Assembly: GCA_033851915.1 (NCBI GenBank)
Contig: JAWSVM010000012.1
Span: forward strand, 62,001-126,000
From: UBA1672 sp033851915
GTDB lineage: Bacteria; Pseudomonadota; Alphaproteobacteria; Micavibrionales; Micavibrionaceae
Direction of reading: 5' to 3'
Length of the DNA stretch: 64,000 bases
In this document: positions 35,673 through 43,244 of the stretch, in pieces
Numbering within the stretch: the first letter of the stretch is position 1
Layout: each line of letters starts with the position of its first letter
Made by a program: the position numbers and the translations under genes
The notes under the pieces: generated by a model
The model's database searches: none
The model's input: only the letters and a program-made list of their open reading frames with translations
Told to the model about the DNA's origin: nothing

Positions 35673-36820
35673 ATGTCGACTAAGATATCAGGGAAATACA
35701 TTTTAAAACGTGGAAATTGGTACCACTACAAAAGACGGGTGCCCGAAGAATATAGAGATCTTTTCAATGGAACTCATATCAGAGCCCCCTTAGAAACAGA
35801 CAGCAGGTCAATAGCCGTTGAAAGAGCCAAGCAAATATCTTTAATGCTGGAAGATTATTACAGGGATATTGCATTAAATGGAGATGACCGAGATCAGGCA
35901 AGGTACAAGAAATCTTTTAAAAAGTTGAAAATGTGCGGCTTTAGGCATCTGAATTTTGCAGAGGTTATTGCAGAAACATCACTAGCAGAATTTACAAACC
36001 GTATTAACACCGCCGAAGCCATTCAAGATGATGACACTCAAGAAGCTCTAATCAGTACATTAAAAAGCTCATAAGTAACTCACTAGACGCACTCATCGAG
36101 CATGAAAAAATAAAGCTCTCCAAAAAGAAACCCCATGAACTTAAAAAATGGACAAAGGAGAGAGAACTATCCATGGGCTATTTTATAGCTGTAGTCGGCG
36201 ACAAGCCTATTGAGACAATCACCAGAGAAGACATTCTAGATTTTCGTAAATGGTGGGTGAATAAAATACTTAGTGAAGACCTCGCAACAAATACAGCAAA
36301 TAAGGCCTTCACAAATATCAAACGTCTCATTCGCATAGCCACGGATAACAATTCATTTGGAATGCCCGTTGAGGATATGTTCAAAGACATAAGGCTCAAG
36401 GGAACCACAAAAGCGGAAAGACGTCCCTTCCCTCCTCAATATATGCAGGATGTATTACTCAAACATGATTATAAATCAATATCACCAGAATGTAGGCTCT
36501 TATTATTTGCCATGGCCGATACAGGCGCCCGCATTAAAGAGCTTGTTGGCTTAGATGTAGATAACGGCGATATCGTCTTGGATGCTGAAATCCCCTTGGT
36601 TGGTGCTTCGTTATATGCCTTCCAAGAATTGGCAAAACTCAATAGTGATACAGGTGGCCGCCTTCAAAAGAAAATTCAGTCTGTGCGTCAAGATCACAAC
36701 AAAACCATGCTACAAATGCGAAAAGATATTGGCGTGTATATGGATATGAAAGAACAAAACAAGCCAGAGCCTGCTCAGTTTACGTTGGAACAACAAAATA
36801 ATGGATATGCGCAAGAATAA
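35673..36820 (+). pseudogene. Broken tyrosine recombinase (phage integrase)
   Basis: The first part (35673-36074) carries an integrase N-terminus (YILKRGNWYHYKRRVPEEYRD). At the A5 run 36062-36066 the frame breaks; with one more A it continues into ISNSLDALIEHEK and then the frame holding ATG 36173. That second part has a core-binding domain and the first catalytic arginine (DTGARIKELVGLD). The frame then jumps from AEIP straight to LVGASLYAF, an internal loss of catalytic-domain sequence. The last 60 residues look unrelated, and no HxxR or catalytic Tyr remains. It cannot be an active recombinase. Confidence 0.85.
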
Positions 36821-37135
36821 TTAAGATGGCAAACGTTGCTTTAACCGTTCCATTAAATCCATACGCTCATGTAAAACAGCCAGAATAATTGCCATTCCAT
36901 CGCGGCGAACATAGAACACATAATGATGCTCACATCGACAAACGCGGATGTCTTTTTTATCAGGTAAAATAGCCTTGGGTGCATCTTCATCTTGCGCGAT
37001 TTTTTGAAAACAGGCGTCTAGCAAGCCAGCATATTTCATAGCTTGGGGCTTTCCCCACTCTTGCGCTGTATAGCGAGCAATATCCGCGACGTCTTCTTTT
37101 GCTGCTGGGGTAAGTTTAAATTGGAAAGAGGTCAT
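36821..37135 (-). CDS. parE: ParE-family toxin
   Basis: This 104-residue protein fits the RelE/ParE superfamily: FKLTPAAKEDVADIARYTAQEW at the start, DIRVCRCEHHYVFYVRRDG in the middle and AVLHERMDLMERL at the end. ParE toxins inhibit gyrase. It follows the antitoxin gene without a gap, the normal order. Its tail end touches the broken integrase. It is the surviving addiction module of the decayed element. Confidence 0.9.
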   Translation of the reverse strand: MTSFQFKLTPAAKEDVADIARYTAQEWGKPQAMKYAGLLDACFQKIAQDEDAPKAILPDKKDIRVCRCEHHYVFYVRRDGMAIILAVLHERMDLMERLKQRLPS

Positions 37136-37381
37136 TTAATGGCTAGCCAATGTTTTTTCGAAAATTTCTTGCGCACTGGCTGAAATAGTATCGCCGTTCT
37201 CAGCATCCTTGATACGCGGCGCAAGAAATGCCTCTAGCTCTTGTAATGCAGCTATATCATCACCTTCGACAGGTAAAATGCGCTCAAGGACATAATCCCG
37301 AATACTACTTCCCTGCAAAGCAGCAATAGCCTTAATTTTCTGGTGTTCTTCGGACGTTAATTCAATGGATAAACGACTCAT
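37136..37381 (-). CDS. parD: ParD-family antitoxin
   Basis: This 81-residue protein begins with a ribbon-helix-helix DNA-binding domain (RLSIELTSEEHQKIKAIAALQG) followed by a disordered toxin-binding tail. It neutralises ParE and represses the operon. AGGA lies before its ATG, and a strong promoter with an internal palindrome lies upstream. Confidence 0.88.
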   Translation of the reverse strand: MSRLSIELTSEEHQKIKAIAALQGSSIRDYVLERILPVEGDDIAALQELEAFLAPRIKDAENGDTISASAQEIFEKTLASH

Positions 37382-37412
37382 GAAAATATTCCTTTTCTAT
37401 CTTACAGACTCC

Positions 37413-37441
37413 ATTATAACAATAAATGTACATTTGTTCAA
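37413..37441 (-). promoter_or_regulatory. parDE promoter with internal operator palindrome
   Basis: On the minus strand TTGAAC and a perfect TATAAT are 17 bases apart. The perfect palindrome AAATGTACATTT (37424-37435) fills the spacer, where a ribbon-helix-helix repressor would block polymerase. This fits autorepression by ParD. Confidence 0.75.
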
Positions 37442-37644
37442 ATGTTGTTTCTCATCAAATGAGTTGGAAGACTGTTAGCGGCACATACTTTGAAAACGTT
37501 GGATAGAGGCACTAAGCAGACGTTCACAGTAGCCACTAAGCCTGCACAAAAGTCAGGCGCTTACTTCAATGCGATGATTAACTGTGCAAAAGTAGAGTGA
37601 TCTTCACTTACACAACTCGATATTTGGGATATTGCAGAAAGAAT

Positions 37645-37944
37645 ATGGTGAATTGGAAGCAGCATAAGGCAGGGTTCAGGAAACACAGCTTGCCAATGTC
37701 CTTGTCTAATGATGAGCGTAATAACGCTTATATAGAGCGTATGGATAAACAGCGCGAGCAAGAGGCTACTCATAAAGAAAAAGAACGTGAAGATGAAAAA
37801 CTAGAATATGAATTTCGCCCAGAGAATAACCCTGAATTATCCGCGCAAGAAAGGCAACAAGCCTATCTTGATCGTATGTCTTCCGAGAGAGAAAAACAGC
37901 GTAATAGCCCAGAGATTGATAAAGGGGATATTGATCGGAGCTAA
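37645..37944 (+). CDS. Hypothetical charged protein with a twofold internal repeat
   Basis: From ATG 37645 the product is about 99 residues, highly charged and helical. Two related segments are seen: LSNDERNNAYIERMDKQREQ and LSAQERQQAYLDRMSSEREK. This composition recalls C-terminal parts of mobilisation relaxases, so it may be a remnant of such a gene, but I cannot assign a family. It lies between the toxin-antitoxin operon and the assembly gap. Confidence 0.4.
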   Translation: MVNWKQHKAGFRKHSLPMSLSNDERNNAYIERMDKQREQEATHKEKEREDEKLEYEFRPENNPELSAQERQQAYLDRMSSEREKQRNSPEIDKGDIDRS

Positions 37945-38040
37945 AAATTTATAATTAGATTTATTCTCTAATTTTAAAAAGAAGAAGGAATGATTGTTTT
38001 TGGAAAAGTGAAGGTGTGAAGTGCTTGTATGTGGAAGAAT

Positions 38041-38112
38041 TTACTTCAATTCTTCCTTCATGCGTTCAATAACATTCGGATCTACATGTTTTTCAAATGC
38101 GGTGGAGGTTGC
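38041..38112 (-). pseudogene. C-terminal end of an unknown gene, cut off by the assembly gap (copy A)
   Basis: Reading outward from the gap on the minus strand gives 23 residues, beginning ATSTAFEKHVDPNVIERM, and then a stop. Copy B on the other side has the same length and 13 of 23 identical residues. The rest of the gene is missing from the assembly. No family recognised from so short a piece. Confidence 0.55.
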
Positions 38113-38137
38113 ATNNATGCAACCTCCACCGCATTTG
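38094..38137. other. Assembly gap (NN) flanked by 21-bp perfect inverted arms
   Basis: Two N bases at 38115-38116 mark a scaffold join. CAAATGCGGTGGAGGTTGCAT on the left is repeated in reverse complement on the right. The arms are the shared coding sequence of two gene copies, not a transposon end. An unknown length of DNA is missing here. Confidence 0.85.
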
Positions 38138-38190
38138 ATAAACACGTCGATAAAAGCGTTATCGCAGAAATCAAAACGAAATTTGATTAG
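38119..38190 (+). pseudogene. C-terminal end of an unknown gene, cut off by the assembly gap (copy B)
   Basis: Reading rightward from the gap gives 23 residues, beginning ATSTAFDKHVDKSVIAEI, and a stop at 38188-38190. It is a diverged paralogue of copy A in opposite orientation. The conserved spacing and mainly conservative changes show both are real gene ends. Confidence 0.55.
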
Positions 38191-38270
38191 CGCCTATACG
38201 AACTAAATCAGTCCATATAAATCATAGTCAAAAGAGAAATGACAACAAGCTTCATCGGTGTGAGGAAAAA

Positions 38271-38347
38271 TGGTGCGCCCGAAGGGATTTGAACCCCTGA
38301 CCCCTTGATTCGTAGTCAAGTACTCTATCCAGCTGAGCTACGGGCGC
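38271..38347 (-). tRNA. tRNA-Arg (ACG)
   Basis: On the minus strand GCGCCCG pairs with CGGGCGC; anticodon loop CTACGAA holds ACG between stems TTGA and TCAA; T loop TTCAAAT; CCA encoded. Confidence 0.95.
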
Positions 38348-38427
38348 ACATTTATCAAAAAATGATGTCGGAACATACGCCACTTAATTATATTGTTCAA
38401 GATGTTTATTAAAAAAACATCATAAAA

Positions 38428-38456
38428 TTGACAGAGTTTTTTTTATAAATTATGCT
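38428..38456 (+). promoter_or_regulatory. Candidate promoter of the 575-residue orphan gene
   Basis: A perfect TTGACA is followed after 17 bases by TATGCT, 25 bases before the ATG at 38482. Confidence 0.55.
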
Positions 38457-38481
38457 GGCGCAAAAAGGGTTGAATACATAA

Positions 38482-40209
38482 ATGAGTACAGACGATACCA
38501 CAGATATAGACATATCTTATAAAATCCTCACATTTAACGATGGCGAGAAAGATATTGAGCTTACGCTAACCAGCGCAAAGAATGATGAGGAGCTACTCTC
38601 TCATCTTGTTACATTTCTGGAAGACACTAACAATAGTGGCGGTTATCTGCCCCAAAAGACATTCAAATCACTGTTGAATGACATTAAATGCGAATGTTTT
38701 GACGAAAGAGATGAAGAAGACAAATTAACTCCATCAGCCGACATCAAAAGAAAGGCCGCCCTGCATGAGGCATACAGCACCTTCAGCGGTTACCTAGAAG
38801 AAAGAGGCATAGAGCTTTCAGATTCTACGCAAAAGCAAATAAATATAGCCTTGGATTATAATGAATCCCCCAAGGCCGATACAAAAATAAAACCAAACAA
38901 ACAAGATAAAGAACCACGCCAAACAACCGTCCCCATTGCGGTTCATAAATCTGCAGATTGGGATGAAAAAAAAGCGGTTAGGCTGGTTAAGCAAGCCGCG
39001 ATGCATTATTACAAAGGCATATCGGCCAGTGCGAGAGCCGCAGGCCTTGAAGGGGTGTCAAATGTTCCAACGTGGTTTATAGCAGCCACGAACCCTACCC
39101 CTGAAATGCTAAAAGCCGCAGGTGCAGGCGCAGCCTTAACCATCGCCATTGGCGTAGAGACCGGCACAACATTTGGAAAATTCAACCGTGTCCTCTCACA
39201 TTTGGAAGAATTCGAGACAAACCGCCAAGACCCGATCAAAAAGAAAGAGGCCCTTACAATTTTAGAACAGCGCACACATGAAGCTGGCCTGCTCTATGAA
39301 GGAATCGGAAATCATGACTTAAAAGACTACCCCGCAGACAAATTCAAAAACCTGATGTTTGCGCGAAAATTAGTCACGGAAAAAGGCGCGCTGAAAGAAA
39401 GCATCGATGAGGTTTGCAGATATCTATACCTAAACCCGCAGAAATCCCTGCTGAGCTTTGGCAAAAACACGCCCCTCCTCTTAACAAAGGCAACATTAGC
39501 TCTTACACGCGCGACACTAGGTATTCCGATACAAGCCGCAAAAGATGTCAGCACAAACATATTTACACCAAAGCATTGGAAAAATATTGGCTCGGGATTC
39601 AAAACAATTCCCAGCATGTTGATGAATTTCAAACTCCTATCCAACACATCAAGACACAAGGTAAAACAAAAATCACATTTCACTGATGCCGCAGAAGGCC
39701 GTATCACGGAAGGACACACCCTGCACGGGCACATTCCGCCTGATTTTATAAAAGAGGTACATGAAACCAACAAAGCTTTACCAAGCAACATTCTACAACA
39801 AAAAGTAGAAGCCATAAAATTCACAACAGAAGCCTTGTTTATAAAAGAGCACGCCATGACGATGCTGGACACATATGACGACTCAGTGATTGAAGGCCTT
39901 ATGTCCGGCGAACCAACACCTAAAAACATCAGCTTTGCAATCAGTGCATTTTCAGTGTTTGCCGTTTGGGGGCCCTTCTCCCATATGGGTAAAAAGCTAA
40001 CTGAATTATTCAATGTCGGCACCAGCGCACGGAGCCAACAAGCACAACAATATGCAAAGCTGGATAAATTCCATGAGGATATGTTAGACGCCCAAAAAGA
40101 AACTCAAGAGCTGGACGAAGAAGAAACAGACGAACACGCCGATAACGATAACACCCCTGATGATTCAGATGAAATCCCACAAGATAACGACCATAACAAC
40201 CTGCATTAA
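38482..40209 (+). CDS. Hypothetical 575-residue protein with hydrophobic segments
   Basis: No family is recognised. The N-terminal 165 residues are acidic and soluble-looking. The middle has hydrophobic stretches at about 213-225 (GAGAALTIAIGVE), 332-352 (LLLTKATLALTRATLGIPIQ) and 481-495 (FAISAFSVFAVWGPF) within an otherwise amphipathic helical protein. The last 45 residues are strongly acidic (Asp/Glu/Asn). There is no signal peptide. It stands alone beside tRNA-Arg with its own promoter. A membrane-inserting or exported effector is one possibility, but nothing in the sequence proves it. Confidence 0.7.
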   Translation: MSTDDTTDIDISYKILTFNDGEKDIELTLTSAKNDEELLSHLVTFLEDTNNSGGYLPQKTFKSLLNDIKCECFDERDEEDKLTPSADIKRKAALHEAYSTFSGYLEERGIELSDSTQKQINIALDYNESPKADTKIKPNKQDKEPRQTTVPIAVHKSADWDEKKAVRLVKQAAMHYYKGISASARAAGLEGVSNVPTWFIAATNPTPEMLKAAGAGAALTIAIGVETGTTFGKFNRVLSHLEEFETNRQDPIKKKEALTILEQRTHEAGLLYEGIGNHDLKDYPADKFKNLMFARKLVTEKGALKESIDEVCRYLYLNPQKSLLSFGKNTPLLLTKATLALTRATLGIPIQAAKDVSTNIFTPKHWKNIGSGFKTIPSMLMNFKLLSNTSRHKVKQKSHFTDAAEGRITEGHTLHGHIPPDFIKEVHETNKALPSNILQQKVEAIKFTTEALFIKEHAMTMLDTYDDSVIEGLMSGEPTPKNISFAISAFSVFAVWGPFSHMGKKLTELFNVGTSARSQQAQQYAKLDKFHEDMLDAQKETQELDEEETDEHADNDNTPDDSDEIPQDNDHNNLH

Positions 40210-40211
40210 AA

Positions 40212-40670
40212 TTAAAGCAATTCTTTAATCAGCGCATCAACACCCTGCTCTATTAAATTATATGTATGCTCAAACCCGCTCATATCGCCATAATATGGAT
40301 CAGGCACGTCCATGCCACGATAATCACAGTGATAATCCAGCAACAACTTAACCTTCTGACGGTGCTCCTCCAGTGGGCTAAAGCGATGCATTTCTTGTTC
40401 ATGCCCTTTATCCATCGCAATCAAATAATCAAAGCGTTCAAAATCTTGCTGCTCTAGCTTTCTAGAGAATAGGCCGGTCATATCAATGTTACGCCCCTGC
40501 GCGATCTCTATTGACCGACCATCCGGCGCTTCACCGACATGATACCCTTGCGTCCCCGCAGAATCATACTGCACATCCAACCCTGCCTCCAGCACGCGGT
40601 CTCTAAACACAGCCTCCGCCGTTGGAGACCTGCATATATTACCTGTACACACAAATAGAAATGATGGCAT
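40212..40670 (-). CDS. Low molecular weight protein-tyrosine phosphatase
   Basis: This 152-residue enzyme has the CX5R loop CTGNICRS (Cys8, Arg14) and the general-acid segment VPDPYYGD (about 118-125). It removes phosphate from tyrosine, often of envelope polysaccharide kinases. It is convergent with the orphan gene, two bases apart, and no kinase is adjacent. Confidence 0.94.
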   Translation of the reverse strand: MPSFLFVCTGNICRSPTAEAVFRDRVLEAGLDVQYDSAGTQGYHVGEAPDGRSIEIAQGRNIDMTGLFSRKLEQQDFERFDYLIAMDKGHEQEMHRFSPLEEHRQKVKLLLDYHCDYRGMDVPDPYYGDMSGFEHTYNLIEQGVDALIKELL

Positions 40671-40824
40671 AACACGCCTCCTTCAGCTTTTTCATCCCCA
40701 TCATCTTTATGAAATTAAATACAGAATGACAAGCAACAATCACAGGAAACATCTTGACCCTCGCGCGTTAGTCTTTAGGATGGCGAGACGATAAAATTGA
40801 TATCTTGCGAAACTGGCCACATTA

Positions 40825-41649
40825 ATGATTGAGTCTTCTGCTATAGCAGTTCCAAACAATGACTATTTAAGTGCGTATGTCCGGCTAGCCCGCACAGCGG
40901 ACGAAATCGTGGAAGCTCAGAAGCTCAGATATCAGGTCTTTTATGAAGAATACGGTGCAAAACCAAACGCGGAAATGAAAGCGCAAAAACGCGACTTTGA
41001 TGATTTCGATGACGTTACAGACCACCTGATCGTCTTAACAAAAAATAACAAAACCAACGAAGAACAAATTGTTGGCACGTACAGACTTCTGCGCCAAAAC
41101 ATCGCTGAAGAACATGGACGTTTTTACTCTGACGGTGAATATAACCTCGATAAACTAATCGAGAGCGATCAATATTTACTGGAGCTTGGGCGATCATGTG
41201 TACTTGCCGAATACAGAACAAAGCCGATATTAAATTTGCTTTGGCAAGGTATTGCCGATTACATCACCGAATATAAAATTGACCTCCTCTTTGGATGCGC
41301 CAGTTTTCAAGGTGTTGACGTTGATGCTATATCCACACAATTATCATATCTGCATCACTTTCATTCTACGCCTGAAAACGTACGCCCTATTGCTTTAAAA
41401 GAACATTACGTCGATATGAATATCCTACCGAAAGAATCACTGAATGAACGACGGACATTTGCATCCCTTCCTCCTCTTATCAAGGGATACCTTCGACTCG
41501 GTGCAACGATTGGTGAAGGCGCGGTCATTGACCATCAATTCGATACGATCGATGTTTGCATCGTTGTTCAAACCAGCTTGATGACCGATCGTTACCGCAA
41601 GTATTATGAGCGCAAAATCCAAAAAACCATGCCCGGTCAGAAATCCTAA
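40825..41649 (+). CDS. olsB: L-ornithine N-alpha-acyltransferase (OlsB)
   Basis: OlsB adds a 3-hydroxyacyl group from ACP to ornithine, the first step to ornithine lipids. The 274-residue protein shows the autoinducer-synthase-like GNAT pattern: AQKLRYQVFYEEYGA (about 31-45), DDVTDHLIV, GTYRLLR and LELGRSCVLAEYR. The olsA gene follows by nine bases. Ornithine lipids replace phospholipids when phosphate is scarce. Confidence 0.9.
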   Translation: MIESSAIAVPNNDYLSAYVRLARTADEIVEAQKLRYQVFYEEYGAKPNAEMKAQKRDFDDFDDVTDHLIVLTKNNKTNEEQIVGTYRLLRQNIAEEHGRFYSDGEYNLDKLIESDQYLLELGRSCVLAEYRTKPILNLLWQGIADYITEYKIDLLFGCASFQGVDVDAISTQLSYLHHFHSTPENVRPIALKEHYVDMNILPKESLNERRTFASLPPLIKGYLRLGATIGEGAVIDHQFDTIDVCIVVQTSLMTDRYRKYYERKIQKTMPGQKS

Positions 41650-41658
41650 GAATCAAAA

Positions 41659-42441
41659 ATGAACATCGCCAAAGCCATATTTAAATTTATCCTCTTTGCG
41701 CTGCTCACCATTCCCGTTGTTGTGCTGCAAGTTATCCTTATGCTATTTCACAAGGGAAAAGGCGCGTACATCCTTCCCTATTTTTGGCAAAAATGCGTTT
41801 GCAAAATCTTCTCGATAAAAGTCGAAATCATCGGACAGCCGCAAAAAGCAAGCCAAACGATATACATAAGCAACCATATTTCATATCTCGACATCCCTGT
41901 GATTGGCAGTATTTTACCCACATCATTCGTGGCCAAAAAAGACGTTGCCTCATGGCCTGTCTTTGGCTTTCTATCCAAACTACAACAAACGGCATTCATC
42001 AGCCGTGATCGCGCCGATGCAGTTAAAGGAAAGCAAACATTGAGCGCCATGCTAAGCCAAGGGAAATCCTTGGTTATATTTGCAGAAGGCACCTCCACAG
42101 ATGGCAGAGAAGTCCTACCCTTTAAGTCCAGCCTGTTTGCCGTCGCGCTGCAAGAAAATTTACCCAATATCTATATTCAGCCCATCACACTCAAGATGCA
42201 CACCACGAATAAAAAAGAAATAACAACACAAGATGATCGCGACCTTTATTCATGGCACCGCGATATGGATATGCCACTCGGGCCTCATTTATGGCGTTTT
42301 GCACAAAGCCGTGGCGCCGAGATTTCCTTGAATTTCCACCCACCAATCAAAGCATCTGATTTTTCAGACAGAAAAACACTTGCCAAGGCATGCCATAACA
42401 CCGTATCCAATGGTCTCGAAAAAGAATTTATTCACCACTAA
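41659..42441 (+). CDS. olsA: Lyso-ornithine lipid O-acyltransferase (OlsA, PlsC family)
   Basis: This 260-residue acyltransferase completes ornithine lipid synthesis by acylating the hydroxyl of lyso-ornithine lipid. The HX4D catalytic motif is NHISYLD (His73, Asp78) and the substrate motif is FAEGTSTDG (about 140-148). An N-terminal membrane helix is at about 9-30. PlsC relatives act in phospholipid synthesis, but the pairing with olsB points to ornithine lipids. Confidence 0.88.
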   Translation: MNIAKAIFKFILFALLTIPVVVLQVILMLFHKGKGAYILPYFWQKCVCKIFSIKVEIIGQPQKASQTIYISNHISYLDIPVIGSILPTSFVAKKDVASWPVFGFLSKLQQTAFISRDRADAVKGKQTLSAMLSQGKSLVIFAEGTSTDGREVLPFKSSLFAVALQENLPNIYIQPITLKMHTTNKKEITTQDDRDLYSWHRDMDMPLGPHLWRFAQSRGAEISLNFHPPIKASDFSDRKTLAKACHNTVSNGLEKEFIHH

Positions 42442-42473
42442 TTAATGAAACGCCAATTGTAAGGATTTTTAAA

Positions 42474-42689
42474 ATGAGCTTTAGCCCCGAAGAAATGTCA
42501 CAACTCAAAGCACATCTGGAACGTACATTCAAATGTTCTGGTATTACCGTCATAAAAAGGGAAAAAGCCGAAGATTCTATCGAAGTTATGATGAATGGTG
42601 AATTTATCGGTGTTATTTATAAAATTACTGACGAAGGCGAGACTTCGTTTGATTTCAACATGGCAATTTTAGATATCGATCTCGTCTAA
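42474..42689 (+). CDS. DUF3126 family protein
   Basis: This 71-residue protein (SFSPEEMSQLKAHLERTF at the start, then a small beta domain ending TSFDFNMAILDIDL) matches the small DUF3126 family common in alphaproteobacteria. The function is unknown. It has a good AAGGA site and follows olsA by 32 bases, so it may be in the same transcript. Confidence 0.85.
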   Translation: MSFSPEEMSQLKAHLERTFKCSGITVIKREKAEDSIEVMMNGEFIGVIYKITDEGETSFDFNMAILDIDLV

Positions 42690-42711
42690 ATACATAAAAC
42701 GATCAATATTT

Positions 42712-42743
42712 TTGCTATAATCCTGAATACATTGCTATAATCC
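42712..42743 (+). promoter_or_regulatory. Tandem extended -10 promoters
   Basis: TTGCTATAATCC occurs twice (42712-42723 and 42732-42743). Each holds a perfect extended -10, TGCTATAAT, 20 bases apart. The second would start transcription about 22 bases before ATG 42771. Confidence 0.6.
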
Positions 42744-42770
42744 ATATAGATGCACAAAAGGATTATTCTG

Positions 42771-43223
42771 ATGAAAAAAGCATTGATATGCCTATGTCTT
42801 ATATATATCTGCGCAGGCTACTCACAGCCTGCAGCAGCAATAGAGCCGCTTGACTACGAAAAGAAAATCAGCCCCTCCCTCGGGTACCAAATTGATTCGT
42901 TCCTACAAAAGACGTACAGCACATCCCTATCTCAATATAAGATTGCCGGCATAGATCTTAACAATGACGGCATAAACGAACACATCCTAAAACAGCGCCG
43001 TTGTAACGTTCTGACAAAGCAGTGTACGTATCTTATTATTGCCGAAAAAAAGAACGAAATACTTCTATTATCCAAGATCAAAGCGTACAGTGTAATGATC
43101 GGTGGAACGAATTCTCATGGTATTAAAGATGTTCTCGCATTCACCAGTGAAATAAATGATTATAATTTTGACATATATATGTGGTCGCCGTCCCGAAAAA
43201 TGTATATACTAAGGGCTGAGTAG
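42771..43223 (+). CDS. Exported hypothetical protein
   Basis: From ATG 42771 (AAAGGA site upstream) the product is 150 residues with a signal peptide (KKALICLCLIYICAGYSQPAAA in two parts, cleaved near Ala). The mature part has an IDLNNDGINEHI segment that resembles a calcium-binding or FG-GAP-like loop, and one Cys pair (CNVLTKQC). No family assigned. It opens the group of three exported proteins before the LPS genes. Confidence 0.65.
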   Translation: MKKALICLCLIYICAGYSQPAAAIEPLDYEKKISPSLGYQIDSFLQKTYSTSLSQYKIAGIDLNNDGINEHILKQRRCNVLTKQCTYLIIAEKKNEILLLSKIKAYSVMIGGTNSHGIKDVLAFTSEINDYNFDIYMWSPSRKMYILRAE

Positions 43224-43244
43224 ATAGAGGGTAAATAAAATATA

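Noticed and set aside
37561..37773. 70-codon minus-strand ORF in the decayed element
   Set aside because: It lies opposite the charged-repeat ORF and lacks support.
38094..38137. Perfect inverted repeat as an insertion-sequence end
   Set aside because: The arms are interrupted by NN, and outside them similarity continues as protein-coding divergence; no transposase is present.
38021..38206. Plus-strand ORF running across the NN gap
   Set aside because: It translates through unknown bases and inverted gene ends; the real coding sense is outward from the gap on both strands.
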